Shown here: positions 1-11,910 of the stretch, piece by piece | How the letters are laid out: each line of letters opens with the position of its first letter | Position numbering within the stretch: position 1 is the stretch's first letter | Assembly (NCBI GenBank): GCA_963556255.1 | Contig: OY744604.1 | Location: forward strand, 28,401,599-28,465,598 | DNA length: 64,000 nt | Direction: 5' to 3' | From: Allolobophora icterica | Lineage: Eukaryota > Annelida > Clitellata > Crassiclitellata > Lumbricidae | Program-made: the position numbers and the translations under genes | The notes under the pieces: generated by a model | Databases searched by the model: none | Told to the model about the DNA's origin: nothing | What the model saw: the letters and a program-made list of their open reading frames with translations, nothing else

Positions 1-1
1 T

Positions 2-863
2 TTGAGACAATTTTTTGACAATCCATGTTCAGAATTGTGGTTTTGGTTCACACATAATCAACTTGCATTGTTTAATGCTACAATTTTGAAGATGGAAAGG
101 AGCGTTTCTACTGCAGTTGAAGTCTGCAGATATTTTGAACAAAAATAGTGAACGCTCCTCAAAATTCAAACGTATATAGTATAGATTTTCGCTGCGTGAC
201 TGAATTTGGTGTGCAAAGGCTCTACTGAAGCAGAACTTAAAGAAAAACTAGAGAGTAGGAAACAAATAAGTGTTTAAGCATCAAAGTAAAGCAACTCCTT
301 AATATTGCTGTGGATTCTGGTGCCATAATTGAGGATGACTTTTTGAAAACAGTTCAATCTTTTTATGCAACTTCGTTGTAATATTTTGACATGTGGGAAG
401 TTAGTTACGCACCATTGAAGCTGTTCAGTTGGTTGAACTTGAGAGGAACAATTACTTGGGATACGTTTGAAAAAAGCCTTGAGGATCTTATCAAAATTTG
501 TAAGCCTGTTGGGTATGACATTGATGACAATGCACTGTTTGATGAAATGACATGCGTTTGTAATTTTGTTAGTCGAGAAAAAGTGGAACAATGTAATGAA
601 ACAATGTTGCGGTGGATAGCAGATGGGTGCATATTTTCAATGATCTGCAAGAAAGAGAGATAATTCTTCCAAATTTAAAAATGTTTCTACAATTCTTGTT
701 AGCAATTCCGGGAACTAATGCTCCAGTTGAGCGAGTTTTCTCACTGATGAACTCTTATTGTTCAGATAAAAGAAGTCGATTATCAGAAGAAACTCTTGAA
801 GCTGTTATGATAGTGAAAGTAATATGGAAGAAACATGTGTTGAATTTTATGACAGAATATTAG
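2..863 (+). pseudogene. Decayed hAT transposase, C-terminal part
   Basis: This is the 3' part of a hAT-superfamily transposase, cut off by the window edge. Four reading fragments follow the usual order. Frame 2 from the edge to a stop near 149 includes WFWFTHNQ. A fragment follows around 294-378, then 391-663, then 612-863 in another frame. The last contains the hAT dimerisation signature with NAPVERVFSLM and the conserved RSRLSEETLEA stretch. In-frame stops near 149 and 378 and a frameshift at about 612-650 show that it is dead. The family assignment rests on the dimerisation motif; the subfamily is not resolved. Confidence 0.85.
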
Positions 864-911
864 CAGACAAAAAGCTATTAAGAAGCATACATTCAAGCGC
901 CAAATATATAT

Positions 912-1274
912 TACCCCTACAGATGTTACTTACCTATATACCTGTAATGTATATGAGTGACTGATTTGATAAATTTATAATTAAATTTTAAATTTAAAAG
1001 CATGATTTGCAATAAAACCTTTCAGTTATACCAATATAATGTATATTGTATATTACTGTATAAGCATAAAATAGATATTTGTGCAAGTTATATTATAATT
1101 ATTGACAAAACACAAATTGATTTTGTGATTGAAGTGTCCCGGTTTTTAGTTTCCAATATCTGGTCAACCTATGATATAATCCAGTTGCTTACATCCGGTT
1201 TATGTTAAGTTATACCACATCTGTTTTCTTGTAGCGCATTACAGGTATATAGGTAAGTAACATCTGTAGGGGTA
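912..1274. repeat. 38-bp perfect inverted repeat with ~290-bp loop
   Basis: Positions 912-949 and 1237-1274 are exact reverse complements over 38 bp. The arms start TACCCCTACAG and end CCTGTAATG. The loop is AT-rich and has no convincing gene. It could be a foldback element or a terminal-repeat MITE beside the hAT remnant. I see no clear target-site duplication. Confidence 0.8.
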
Positions 1275-2650
1275 GATAAGTGTGGATGGGAACCCAACGG
1301 TTCTAAATGCTCATGGATTCATCTACCATGAAGGAGACGCTAAAAAACAGAGGCTATTATAGACGCCAGAGCGAATATTAATTAGAGCATAGCCCTTCAA
1401 CAAAAAATAATGTATACATAATATAGATGGCGTAGTTAGCGCATCTATCAAAACGTCCGAATCCTAGTTAATAGTTGCCTACATGATCAATACTTAACGC
1501 CATTTTCATACTGGTGCTTGTAACATGGAACAACATTTCACAAACAATATCTAAAGCACGACTATAATGTTCAGAAGAGTTTCTCCGGGTATAATAACAG
1601 AGTTCTTATCTATCGTTTAGAAATAAAAATGGCCGTAGAGTTCGTTAGAAAAGTTAAAATGAAATGTTTTCTAGATTAAAATTGTAGACAGGTTAAATCA
1701 ATATATATCAATGCTCGTGTATTTCCACGCCACAGTAGGCCTACTGACCCATTAATTACATGTCGTTACTTTATAGTCAAAATGTTTCGCTTCAATGTAG
1801 AACGGCGTTGGAAGTCTCGAACACACTGCAAGACGGTTCAACGTATTACGCTGTGGAACAGCAAAGGTATTTTGTGCTAATTTGTAGCAAAGACATAAGT
1901 TAGGTCAAGCCTCGATAATATAATATTACCAGAAGCTGGCCAACACTGTGGAAAATTTATGTTGGCTGTAGAACACTGATAATAGGCCTACATTTAAAAC
2001 AAGAATGAACATTCCTTAATAGCACCCTGGAATTTCACGGTAGGCCTAACTTATCGCGACCGACATTCGGAAAAATACTCCATCAAACAACTATTATATT
2101 ATGTATTATTTCAAATATTATTTACAAACTCTGATTACAATTTTATACTATGTTTCTGTTCATTATTTCAGATTAAGTTAAAGGCAGATACCCTTCAGAA
2201 CCGATGCAGGAACGGCTTCAGTGGAGCAACGATGCCCATATATTACAATTGGTTTCATGAAGTATCGTGAAACCAATTAACATGGGCGACTATGTGATAT
2301 CAATGCCACAAGCAAAGCTTCAAACGGACCAGTTTGTTCCTTCAATAAAACTATTAGGTTTTGCAGGTTTTCTATATCTAGATTGTCCTTGCTCAGGGTG
2401 TGTTTAGTATGCCATGGGGCAGGAAATTTAGAACTAATCAAGGTATTTCTAATACTTTTACCATTTTTAAATGCTATCATTGGTTTATGTTAAAACTTGC
2501 ATGTAACTCTGGGTTCTCATAAACTCTTGCCAGAGCTTGTTCATGAATAAGTACTGCCAGAAATTCCGGTGATGCTGAACTTCTCTCATACACTTGTGTT
2601 TATCTTAAGCAAAGTGCAAGTTAACGTAAGGAGTCGTGCAGGTTATATGT
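1275..2650. other. Gene-free AT-rich stretch
   Basis: I see no convincing exon, RNA gene or recognisable transposon protein here. It includes TAGGCCTA octamers near 1738, 1983 and 2041, and the small hairpin listed separately. Confidence 0.5.
2235..2286. repeat. Small perfect hairpin
   Basis: An 11-bp perfect stem (2247-2257 with 2268-2278, AATTGGTTTCA and its complement) surrounds a 10-nt loop. A second 5-bp pairing (CCCAT/ATGGG) lies just outside. The function is unknown. Confidence 0.5.
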
Positions 2651-2674
2651 CGTAAGATATAGCCTCGAATTTAG

Positions 2675-2694
2675 TCATGCGTAAAATCTGCTTA
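2675..2694 (-). CDS. Left EGF-like peptide gene, candidate terminal exon 5
   Basis: On the minus strand a strong acceptor (pyrimidine-rich, ending CTCTACAG) is followed by a short reading frame that completes the phase-1 end of exon 4 and stops after six codons (VSRFYA, then TGA at 2677-2675). The right-arm gene has a parallel short last exon beginning with VS. With it the total is 363 nt, an exact multiple of three. This is inferred from phase and splice signals only, and the surrounding DNA is not clearly homologous to the right arm. Confidence 0.35.
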
Positions 2695-3514
2695 CTGTAG
2701 AGAGGAAACGACACAAAAATGTGTGACTCTTGCCACCGTCGATAGCATGCTCTATAGGCCTATTCGGGCGTGTAGGAAGGACTTCTTACTTGCCAGTGAA
2801 ACTATTGGCAGAGGCGAACAACCTCATTGCAAATGCAGCATGAGCATTCGCTGCTGGTCTGCTCAAAACTGGCACATAAGCAAAGTATTCAAACAGCTGC
2901 ATCTTGCTCACATACAGCTAGACACTTAACACGCTTTTCTCTGATGCATCGACTCGTCAGCAAAAGAATGCTTCAGAATAACATCTCAAAATCTCCTGGA
3001 AAATCACACATTCTGGCAACACCAAAAAATTCATCGATTTCCAAATACAGTAGATTAAACTGAGTCCCAAAACTTCACTAGGTTGAAGCTCTTAAATTTT
3101 GTGGAATGGTCTCGCCGGTGTGTTTATATGTGAGACTCAGCGAAATAGCAAAATATCAAAAACCAGGGAAGAAAATTCAAGATAGCAATGCAGCATATTA
3201 GTAGATGAAAATAGATTTAACGGAAAAAAGGAAATAAGAAACAAGTGAAAAGAACAGGAAAGTGAGCGTTTCGTTACATGTCACAAAGTACAATTACTTA
3301 AAGGTCACACAACATAATTAATTAAAGATTACAAAGCTCAATTACCAGTATTCAACACACTCATAAAACCCCACAAGAACCTCGGGTAAGGGCTTCCTAC
3401 AGAGGTGTAAACTTCTACGTAAACACACAACGATGCATATTTCATTTAACTTAGTGAAATACCGACTTGGGAAACCTAATTTAGATTTAAAAAAACAAAA
3501 CTGAAGAAACATAC

Positions 3515-3570
3515 CTCCAACTTCATTACCCTTATCTGCACATCTCTGTCCTGTAAAACCTGCATTGCAC
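3515..3570 (-). CDS. Left EGF-like peptide gene, exon 4 (second half of EGF domain)
   Basis: The exon lies between a TTTCAG acceptor and a GTATGT donor on the minus strand, 56 nt, phase 2 in and phase 1 out. It encodes CNAGFTGQRCADKGNEVG, with the last two EGF cysteines spaced eight residues apart, as usual for the C-terminal loop of EGF domains. The right-arm counterpart at 12755-12810 has the same length and phases. Confidence 0.85.
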
Positions 3571-3911
3571 CTGAAAGAGAATGCATTCACATTCACAGCT
3601 GTTCTGACGAAACACTGCTGGCAACCACACGTGTAACTGGTGCATTACAAAAACAATCACATAACTTTATGGGGTCGAACTTGTAACACGTAACACACAC
3701 ACATTGCAAGAAAAGAACTTTCTGCTTACTGATTTTACTGTTCTAATGTCTTTACATGATGAATTTAGATGGCACCATTAGCCAATAACAATCAACTATT
3801 ATTAGAAGTGCTAAGTAAATATGAAGGATGTACTCGTCTAAGATACCAACGCTATAATGTGGTATCTCGGAGGAGGCTTACAATCAGGCACAAGGTGTAC
3901 ACTTAACTAAA

Positions 3912-4192
3912 GTGTACACTTACTTTTCAGGAATCACGTGTACCTCGTTTACAAAACTTTGTTAGTTAGAGTTCCAAGTGATCCCTCATGAATGAAAAAT
4001 TAGGTTAGGAGTAGGTGGGAAGCATGATTATATTTTGAAAATTTGGATTTAGCACCTTTGCACTCTAAGCAGACGATATAATTGTACTTCCCACATACTC
4101 CTACCCTAATTTTTCATTCATGAGGGATCACTTGTAACTCTAACAAAGTTTTTGTAACTGAGGTACGCGTGATCCCTGAAAAGCAAGTGTAC
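3912..4192. repeat. Foldback of intron-3 sequence in the left arm
   Basis: About 110 bp at 3912-4025 is repeated in reverse orientation at about 4086-4192. The right arm has a single copy (about 12285-12400). A 14-bp direct repeat (CTAAGCAGACGATA at 4065-4078 and 4192-4205) flanks the second limb. This suggests that the extra limb is a local inverted insertion made after the arms separated. Confidence 0.75.
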
Positions 4193-4296
4193 TAAGCAGA
4201 CGATAAATGGAAAATCAGGCCTTGTCCCAATATTTATATTAATTAACTCTGTTGTGCCCGAATTTGAAGAATGCTCAATAGCATGACGGTTCTTAC

Positions 4297-4399
4297 ACGC
4301 AGTAGCGAATGGAGAGAAGCGGAATTATATAGCAAGTGCCTCCGTTGAGGCAGTAAGTCTGATCTTGACAGAGAATCGAAAATGGCCATACATTCATAG
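4297..4399 (-). CDS. Left EGF-like peptide gene, exon 3 (first half of EGF domain)
   Basis: The exon follows a TTTGTAG acceptor and ends at a GTAAGA donor on the minus strand, 103 nt, phase 1 in and phase 2 out. It carries the first four EGF cysteines, including TYCLNGGTCY and a final RYCV. Spacing C-x5-C-x5-C-x10-C then C-x-C into exon 4 fits a compact EGF domain. The right-arm version is one codon shorter. The C3-C4 loop differs strongly between arms, while cysteines and the NGGTC core are kept. Confidence 0.85.
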
Positions 4400-4592
4400 C
4401 TACAAATCAAAATTAATTAAAAACTGCATCCATCGTTACCATATGCAAACGAATCAACCTTCAGACATATGAACATGGAATACACTGTTTAAAAATAAAT
4501 GAAGATGAAAGTGGTACAAGAGTAGGTCTACGACATAACCTCAGTGAATAAAAGACTTTTTTCCTAGATCATACCATTATAATTATTATTGT

Positions 4593-4883
<291 letters not shown>

Positions 4884-5078
4884 GATTAATATTATTATTT
4901 TTATCATCATCATCATCATCATCATCAGCAATGTATTATTATTATTCATTATTATCTATTAATGTCCAAAGATAGGCCTACATATGATCCCTCTGCAGGG
5001 ACTTCATTTGTATTTCTTCATAAAGTCAACAAACTCATATACAGACTGATTAAATTGACTGTCATTCAAGCCTTGGCT

Positions 5079-5386
<308 letters not shown>

Positions 5387-5762
5387 CAGGTAGATAGTTT
5401 AGATTATAAGGAGCGATTGTATTTATGATTACTTGTACTAGGCCTACTAACTCACTGAAAAGCGTGAACTTCTTTCAGTTTTCAACAAATGGTTCATGAC
5501 TGCTAGAGCTAAGTTCGGATTTTTAGAGAGGGCATCCCTATGGCTAATTCTTAGATGGAACCGAAACCAGATTGGCCCTTCTTGATCCGTAAATTGTTGC
5601 GCTGTATACACTGTCAATGCGTAATTGGGAATTGCAGGTTCATTAGCCAAACAGGTAATAGTTCAAATACAGTTGTAGGCCTACATAAGAGATTCGATTT
5701 TCAAAATATGCCTAAGCATGAAACAAGGCATAGAATTCAGTAACACAATTAGGTGTACTTAC

Positions 5763-5844
5763 GGTTGTCTTGTAGTCTTTTATCTTTTGAGAAACTTCTG
5801 CTGACGTTACGCTCAAATGTTCTCGCTTTCGTTATAGCTTGCAG
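5763..5844 (-). CDS. Left EGF-like peptide gene, exon 2 (variable linker)
   Basis: The exon is preceded by an acceptor ending TGTGAAG and ends at a consensus donor GTAAGT, 82 nt, phase 0 in and phase 1 out. It encodes a basic, cysteine-free linker starting LQAITKARTFE. The homologous right-arm exon can end at either of two earlier donors, 34 or 58 nt, both also phase 1. The position is conserved in all three gene copies, which supports it although the peptide is divergent. Confidence 0.7.
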
Positions 5845-7179
5845 CTTCACAAAGCAGAATTTAAAAAATATCATTTCTGAGCAGTAATGCAACAGTAGAT
5901 TTGAATTAAGGCAACAACTTTTCTAACTATCCGAACATTATTTGCTTCCACATAAAATTGTTGTTCTAAATTAACATTACTTTGGCTAAGGAGTGCAACG
6001 CTGTTTTGAGTTATTAAACGGCGCCATTTATTTTCAAGATGCACGCATACATTATACGCATAGCCTACAAATAGCCTATATGGCCGTCAGGCCACAAGAC
6101 TTCAATGAAGGTATATATAATAGTCATCTTATTTAATTAGTCGACGAGTGTCGCTTTGTAACAGTTCGCTTATAATTAGGGCCTATAATTGCAATTACTG
6201 AATTTTATTTTTGCCATGTTAACGCTTTAATTCATTACTTAGAATATGTATGTATATTCGTTTATTAGGCAAAACTGGTTGGCACACCGCAACCAGGAAC
6301 ATGAGAATAGATAATGTAAATACTATAAATAAAGTTATAAAGGTTATGGGTTATCGCGGAGTGTACTACGATTTTTTTTATAGAGAATGCGCAAGATATA
6401 GTTTTCATCATCTTTGTCCGGAAGTTCGAATGGGTGTGGCCGTGGTCGTAAGCCTCGACGGCCAGACTTTGTTGGCGGAAAGAGGGTTCTTAGGACGTGC
6501 GCTTCAATCCACACAACAGCATTGAGCAGTCGGCTTTCCGCCAAAAATAAACGAGCACAGCTTCCTATTTAATGCCTAAACATAGGGTGCCACTTAGTAT
6601 AATGGCTTTCTAGGTCTTTATATTTTAGAAACCGTAATTTGAGAAGACGGTGATAGGCGGATATAGAAGTGTGGAAGCCTGAATGTGTTTTACGTGTTAG
6701 GCTAGAGCGTGCAGACCTATGAATAGAGACTGCCTCACGGTACATTGACTTGAACGTGGAGTAGCGAGTTGTACTCTGCTTATAGTGTGGTAGGCGAGAG
6801 TTTCGTGATAAATCGAACATCCTGTTTCGATCGAATTGCCAAAGACATATTTACGGACAAGAGGGCGTGCGAAAAAAATGATCAGTGCGATCCAGAGTTA
6901 CAGCAAAACCAATCCTGATCCTCCTCTGACTTTGGGCAGAAATCGCCAACAGCCATTTGACGTTAAAAGTATACGAGGCAACAGCCATTTGACGTTAAAA
7001 GTATACGAGGCAATGACTAGGGTTGCTCCAGAAGTAGACGCGGGCTGCATGGAGTCATCTCAGCCCTGCGTAGAGTTAGTGTCCGGGCGCGGTTCGCCAT
7101 GTCATATCATATGTGCATAAATTAGAAGTATACTTACTTGCACACTACGGTAGGATAACATAGACAGTTTTAAAGCTAC
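5845..7179 (-). other. Left EGF-like gene, intron 1
   Basis: The part near exon 2 (about 5845-6050) matches right-arm intron 1. The rest (about 6240-7100) has no match in the right arm and looks inserted or replaced. A perfect tandem pair of 32 bp lies at 6947-6978 and 6979-7010. I see no second gene. Confidence 0.55.
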
Positions 7180-7281
7180 CTGGCATGTCTCGTCTGAACA
7201 ATTTTGCAGTGGGCTTCCGAAAGAGGTCGATAGAATAACCACGCAAGTCAAGACGATCCAGAAGATCTGACCAGTTGCCAT
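7180..7281 (-). CDS. Left EGF-like peptide gene, exon 1 (signal peptide)
   Basis: This is the first exon of a minus-strand gene read as exons 7281-7180, 5844-5763, 4399-4297, 3570-3515 and possibly 2694-2675, giving about 120 residues. The ATG at 7281 is followed by MATGQIFWIVLTCVVIL, a classical signal peptide with a likely cleavage site near SFGS. A short CSDETC segment then ends at CAG|GTAGCT, phase 0. The product has one six-cysteine EGF domain and no later hydrophobic stretch, so a secreted peptide is inferred. ErbB-ligand-like signalling is possible, but I do not recognise a named gene. The start is supported by three independent copies with the same ATG and upstream sequence. Confidence 0.85.
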
Positions 7282-7327
7282 TGTAGTGATGCAGACGCTG
7301 AAGATACGAAGTGAAGCTGGTTTGGCA

Positions 7328-7336
7328 CCTTTTAAA
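7328..7336 (-). promoter_or_regulatory. TATA-like element of the left EGF-like gene
   Basis: On the minus strand TTTAAAAGG lies about 47 bp upstream of the ATG, followed by a conserved CTTCA...TCTTCAGCGTC block. The same element is present at 61967-61975. In the right arm it reads TTTAGAAGG. Promoter function is inferred from position and conservation. Confidence 0.5.
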
Positions 7337-7349
7337 CTAGTCAGAAGGC

Positions 7350-7532
7350 TTCCATCTGGTCTAAAATTGAGCAATTTAAAATAATCTTAATGACAAAATT
7401 ATGTGCAATCTTCCATCTGCTGTAAAATTGAGCAATTTAAAAAATCTTAATAAGAAAATTCTGTGCAATCTTCCATCTGCTCTAAAATTCAGCAATTTAG
7501 AATAATCTTAATGCCAAAATTATGTGCAATCT
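7350..7532 (-). repeat. Promoter minisatellite, three ~61-bp units (left)
   Basis: There are three tandem units, each with a CTTCCATCTG core, a TTGAGCAATTTAA-like core and ATTATGTGCAATC. They lie just upstream of the TATA-like element. The right arm has three matching units; the third gene copy has only one. Confidence 0.8.
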
Positions 7533-8383
7533 AGAAAGTTGAGGTATTCTACGGAGAACTTTTAAGTTCGTCTGCAATGATAAGCGTTTAAATGATGTTG
7601 GTCGCTCAATATTCGTATCAGCGTATTGATCCATCACATTCAACTCCATCTTTCTTTATTGAAACAGGTCATCAGATAGCTCTTTATATGCAAGCATATA
7701 CGATAGAGAAGTCTGTATTCCTTTAACCCGATCCAACACGAGTCGGTTATTGTTGAAACAGGGTAACAAAGTTAAACAGATACCCTACCTTGAAACACAT
7801 TTTGCAATAATATTTGAGTCGCTTCTTAAGGACTGAATACTTCACGTGCCAACTTATGTCAACATTCAAATGAGATTAGTGAATATTGACGTCAACCACC
7901 AAGTAAGGATGTAAGTATCATATATTCGTTCACTGGAAATTTTAATTTTGATTAGAAATTTTGTTGTCACACCGAAACAAGTTACAACTGTCACTGGAAA
8001 TATCCAAAAGAGAGAAAGATAAAGATTAAAATAATGAATATTAGAAAGGATTGCTTGTCGGTGGTTGTTAAAGCAAGCGAAGACGCCAGCGACACGTTAG
8101 GGATCGTTCGCCAGGTGATGACTTTCGAGGTTACAGTAAGATCATAAGTGGATGGTTGTGGTTGTCGATCGATTGAAATATGTAGCTGTTTTGACACCAG
8201 TCGAGGACGGAAACCGTCTAGTATGTATAGCAGTGTAATTGATAGTACGTCTGATCGATGGTGATTTCTTCTCGATTGGTCGAGGCCGGCAACAGTTTCA
8301 ATACCGGGCAATAGTACAGACCTAGGCTTTCGATCATCGACTTCATCGGCTGGGTCACAGACTCTCAACATCCTCAGCTGAGG

Positions 8384-8608
8384 TGAATACATCCGCAGGA
8401 TTCTGTTGGAGTAGCCACTACCTGGAACAATCTAGGAACGAGTCACTGGGGGCGGACTTTGGTTGCTGTAGTATCATTCTGTTGAGCTCACTCATATCCA
8501 GGATGGCGGGTTCTTGTAGTAAATGGCAACTATTTCGGCCATAGCAACCGTCGCAGTCCATGCTGGCGGTATCGATTTAGTACAGAAGTTTGGGTCACGC
8601 TTCAGCTG
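8384..8608. other. Centre (spacer) of the palindrome
   Basis: About 225 bp of non-repeated sequence separates the two arms. The arm edges share AGCTGAGGATGTTGAGAG in opposite orientation (ending about 8383 and starting about 8609). No gene is seen here. Confidence 0.75.
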
Positions 8609-8945
8609 AGCTGAGGATGTTGAGAGTCTGTGACCCAGCCGATGAAGTCGATGATCGAACGCCTAGGTCTGTAGTATTGCCCGGTATTGAAACTCTTGCC
8701 GGCCTCGACCAATCGAGAAGAAATCAACAATAACCGACTCGTGTTGGATTGGGTTAAAGGAGTACAGACTTCTCTATCGTATATGCTTGCATATGAAGAA
8801 CTATCTGATCGCCTGTTTCAATAAAGAAAGATGAAGTTGAATGTGATGGATCATTACGCTGATACGAATATTGAGCGACAAATATCGTTTAACAGCTTAT
8901 CATTGCAGACGAACTTAAAAGTTCTCCGTAGAATACCTCAACTTT

Positions 8946-9134
8946 CTAGATTGCACATAATTTTTGCATTAAGATTATTCTAAATTGCTGAATTTTAGAG
9001 CAGATGGAAGATTGCACAGAATTTTCTCATTAAGATTTCTTTTAAATTGCTCAATTTTACAGCAGATGGAAGATTGCACATAATTTTGTCATTAAGATTA
9101 TTTTAAATAGCTGAATTTTAGACCAGATGGAAGC
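8946..9134 (+). repeat. Promoter minisatellite, three ~61-bp units (right)
   Basis: There are three imperfect tandem units with ATTGCACATAATTTT, AAATTGCT and AGCAGATGGAAG cores, directly upstream of the right-arm promoter. They mirror 7350-7532. Confidence 0.8.
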
Positions 9135-9145
9135 CTTCTGAATAG

Positions 9146-9154
9146 TTTAGAAGG
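9146..9154 (+). promoter_or_regulatory. Degenerate TATA-like element of the right EGF-like gene
   Basis: TTTAGAAGG lies about 47 bp upstream of the ATG where the other two copies have TTTAAAAGG. The change may weaken the promoter. Function is inferred. Confidence 0.4.
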
Positions 9155-9200
9155 TGCCAAATCAGCTTCACTTCGTATCTTCAGCGTCTGCATTACAACA

Positions 9201-9302
9201 ATGGCTACTGGTCAGATCCTCTGGATCGTCTTGACTTGCGTGGTTATTCTATCGACCTCTTTCGGAAGCCCACTGCAAACTTGTTCAGACGAGACATGCC
9301 AG
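9201..9302 (+). CDS. Right EGF-like peptide gene, exon 1 (signal peptide)
   Basis: This is the first exon of a plus-strand gene read as 9201-9302, 10348-10381 (or -10405), 12078-12177, 12755-12810 and possibly 13716-13741. With the short exon 2 the total is 318 nt, 105 codons plus stop. The exon encodes MATGQILWIVLTCVVIL, a signal peptide nearly identical to the left copy, then a CSDETC segment, and ends CAG|GTAATT at phase 0. The single EGF domain and lack of another hydrophobic segment predict a small secreted peptide. The name and receptor are unknown. Confidence 0.85.
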
Positions 9303-9404
9303 GTAATTAGATCAAGAAGGGTATCCCCGTCAAGCAGGACTTCCATCCATTTGGGGGTACCTATTGCCTCTGATGCCAATCATGAAAATTAATTTGCATG
9401 CAAG

Positions 9405-9625
9405 CTCGAGGATCAGTTGGTAATATTCTGAATCCAGACCACAGATTAAGCGCTCTTTTCTTTTTAGTCCTGAATTCAATCTTTCTTTTATAGTAATTAC
9501 CATTGGCTTTCGGTTTGTAAAAAGGATTTGTACTTGGTTGTAATTTGATTCAATAAACACATTGATTGATTGATTGATTGATGTATGTATCTATGAATGA
9601 ATGTATAAGTAAGTAAGTAAGTAAG
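9405..9625 (+). mobile_element. Retroposon-like 3' end
   Basis: A stretch ending in CAATAAACACATTGATTGATTG and TGAATGAATG-type simple repeats looks like the 3' tail of a SINE or LINE inserted in intron 1 of the right arm. It is absent from the left arm. The family is not identified. Confidence 0.45.
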
Positions 9626-10347
9626 TATGTATGTATGTACATTAATGATCCGCCTGCAAAACGCGCTGCGGCTAACAAACAGGTAATACAAAGTGCATAG
9701 AACAAAAAAGAAAGATAACTAGCGTCTACGAAACATCAGCCAGGCCCAACAGATCACATTCATAAGTAGAGCATTCGCAAAATAAAGTTCTTCCTGGTCA
9801 GCGCATCGGCTCTAGGGATCTCACGGTTGTACGATCGGGGTCGGAGTGAATAGATACAAGACTTAACAGGGGGGGGAGTAGGCCGTGGAGGATATGACTG
9901 GGAGTGTGAAGTACGACAGAAAAAAGAGCGGAATCGGTTCAATCACAAAGAACGTCGAAGGAGTCAAAGCCAGCAGGCAGGAAGTTGAGCCGGACCAGTT
10001 TTCTGGTAAAAGCGCACAGGCGGGAACGCTGACCAGCATTAACAAATCCCCACCAGGCGGGCGAGGCATAGAGTAAGCGGCAAGCGTTGTGGCACAGACA
10101 ACTTCATGGACCGTGGGTATGTAATGTATGTATAAGCGTGCATCTAGAAATTAACATGGCGCCGTTTAAGTATTATAACTCACAAAACGTTGAACTCCTT
10201 AGCCAAAGTAAAGTTAATTTAGAACAACAGTTTCACGTGGAAACAAATGATGTTCGGATAATTAGAAAAGTTGTTACTTTAATTCAATTCTACTGTTGTA
10301 ATACTGCTCAGAAATGATACTCTTTTTTCTAATTTTGTTTCCTGAAG

Positions 10348-10381
10348 CTGGAAAGTCTAACGAAGGCGAAAAGATTGGAGC
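10348..10381 (+). CDS. Right EGF-like peptide gene, exon 2 (variable linker)
   Basis: The acceptor ends CCTGAAG and the exon starts LESLTKAKRLE. A donor at 10382 (GTAAGG) gives 34 nt, phase 1. A second donor at 10406 (GTGAAC) gives 58 nt, also phase 1, so alternative linker lengths are possible. Reading further meets a stop, so the long left-arm form is not available here. The corresponding exons are 5844-5763 in the left copy and 62426 onward in the third copy. Confidence 0.65.
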
Positions 10382-11459
10382 GTAAGGACAGACTGCAACA
10401 CAGAGGTGAACACAACTAAGAGTATTTCTGAATTCTATGTTTCATGCGTTAATCTAATTGAACTACCACTTGTTTGGCTAATGAATCTGCAATTTCCAAT
10501 TACGCATTGACAGTGTTGCGCAACAATTTCCATATCAAGGGATACAACCGGGTTTCAGCCTCATCTAAGAATCAGCCATAGGGATGCCCTCTCCTGAAAT
10601 CTGAACTTAGCTCTACTCTCCATGACCTATTCGTTGAAAAAGTGAAAGAAGTCCACGCTTTTCAGTGAGTTAGTACTAGAGTTAATCATAATTATAACCG
10701 TTTCCCGATAATCTAAATTTTCTGCCGGTCGGAATGCTATTGAAACAACTCTTTCGCGAGCCAATCACCAAGTATTCGATGAAGCCACAACTGTCTGGTA
10801 TCTGTCCCATCTGATAATGAAGAACTGCCAAGCAGACACAGATGTAGTCATATTAATTATGTAATTAATCGACAAAATAAAGAAACTGATGATAATTATT
10901 ATAATTTTTTATTACTTTTTTTATTTGTTTTTATCTGGGTATGTATGTAAATAGTGATCAATCCAACTCTTGAGACATGATTTTCTCGTATTTTACTCTC
11001 GGATATATTTCTTAGTCTCCATAGAACTTCGTGTCAGCATTAAACACATGAAGGGTTGCTGTAACAGGCTTAAGAAACCAATGTAATTTTAAAAAGTGGT
11101 GTGTGTTTGTATGTGAATTTGCCTGTGTGTAGATTTCCAACAGAATGTCGTATCCTGTATCAGGAATCTTTAACAAGTGGATATCGCTAGCAATGACTTA
11201 CAAAATCTCCCGGACCTTCTTTCCGGCATTAATCCTAATTGAGCAGCATATCTCTTTCTGACACTTATAGCGCGGGCCATAACTTTCATTCTTTTTATAA
11301 CAGAGGTAAACAGATTACATGTCACCAAGTAAAACCCGCGGAATGCTGAAATCATGCTGCAGTAAGGCGCTCTACAATTTACAAGGATAATTTGCATGTG
11401 CATGTACATATAGCGCATAATCAGAGCATTTAGTTATATATAAACGCGTTTCACAAATC

Positions 11460-11706
<247 letters not shown>

Positions 11707-11714
11707 ATGATCTA

Positions 11715-11910
11715 AACTCCGCCACAGGCTACTTCTGCTGAGGAAGCCTGTGCCTGTCCCAAGCCAGGATAAAGGAAGAGGGTTCTGCGGTGGGCTTGCA
11801 ACCCACCCAGGTAAAAAAAAAAACAGCTAGCAACAGAAACAATGCAGAAGAGGAACTGCGTTGCCCGATGTGCAGCTCTGCACGGGAAGGACTAAGTACT
11901 AAGTACTAAG
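11715..11910. mobile_element. Dispersed repeat next to AAT array (SINE/LINE tail-like)
   Basis: The unit contains GCAACCCACCCAGG, an A run, CAGAAGAGGAACTGCGTTGC and CTGCACGGGAAGGACTAAG, then repeated TAAGTACT. A reverse-oriented fragment occurs at about 56105-56190 beside a reverse-transcriptase remnant. It is therefore an interspersed repeat; the class is uncertain. Confidence 0.6.

Noticed and set aside
7991..8392. 133-codon minus-strand frame near the palindrome centre
   Set aside because: Its composition is featureless, it partly overlaps arm-specific insertion sequence, and the right arm does not keep the frame.
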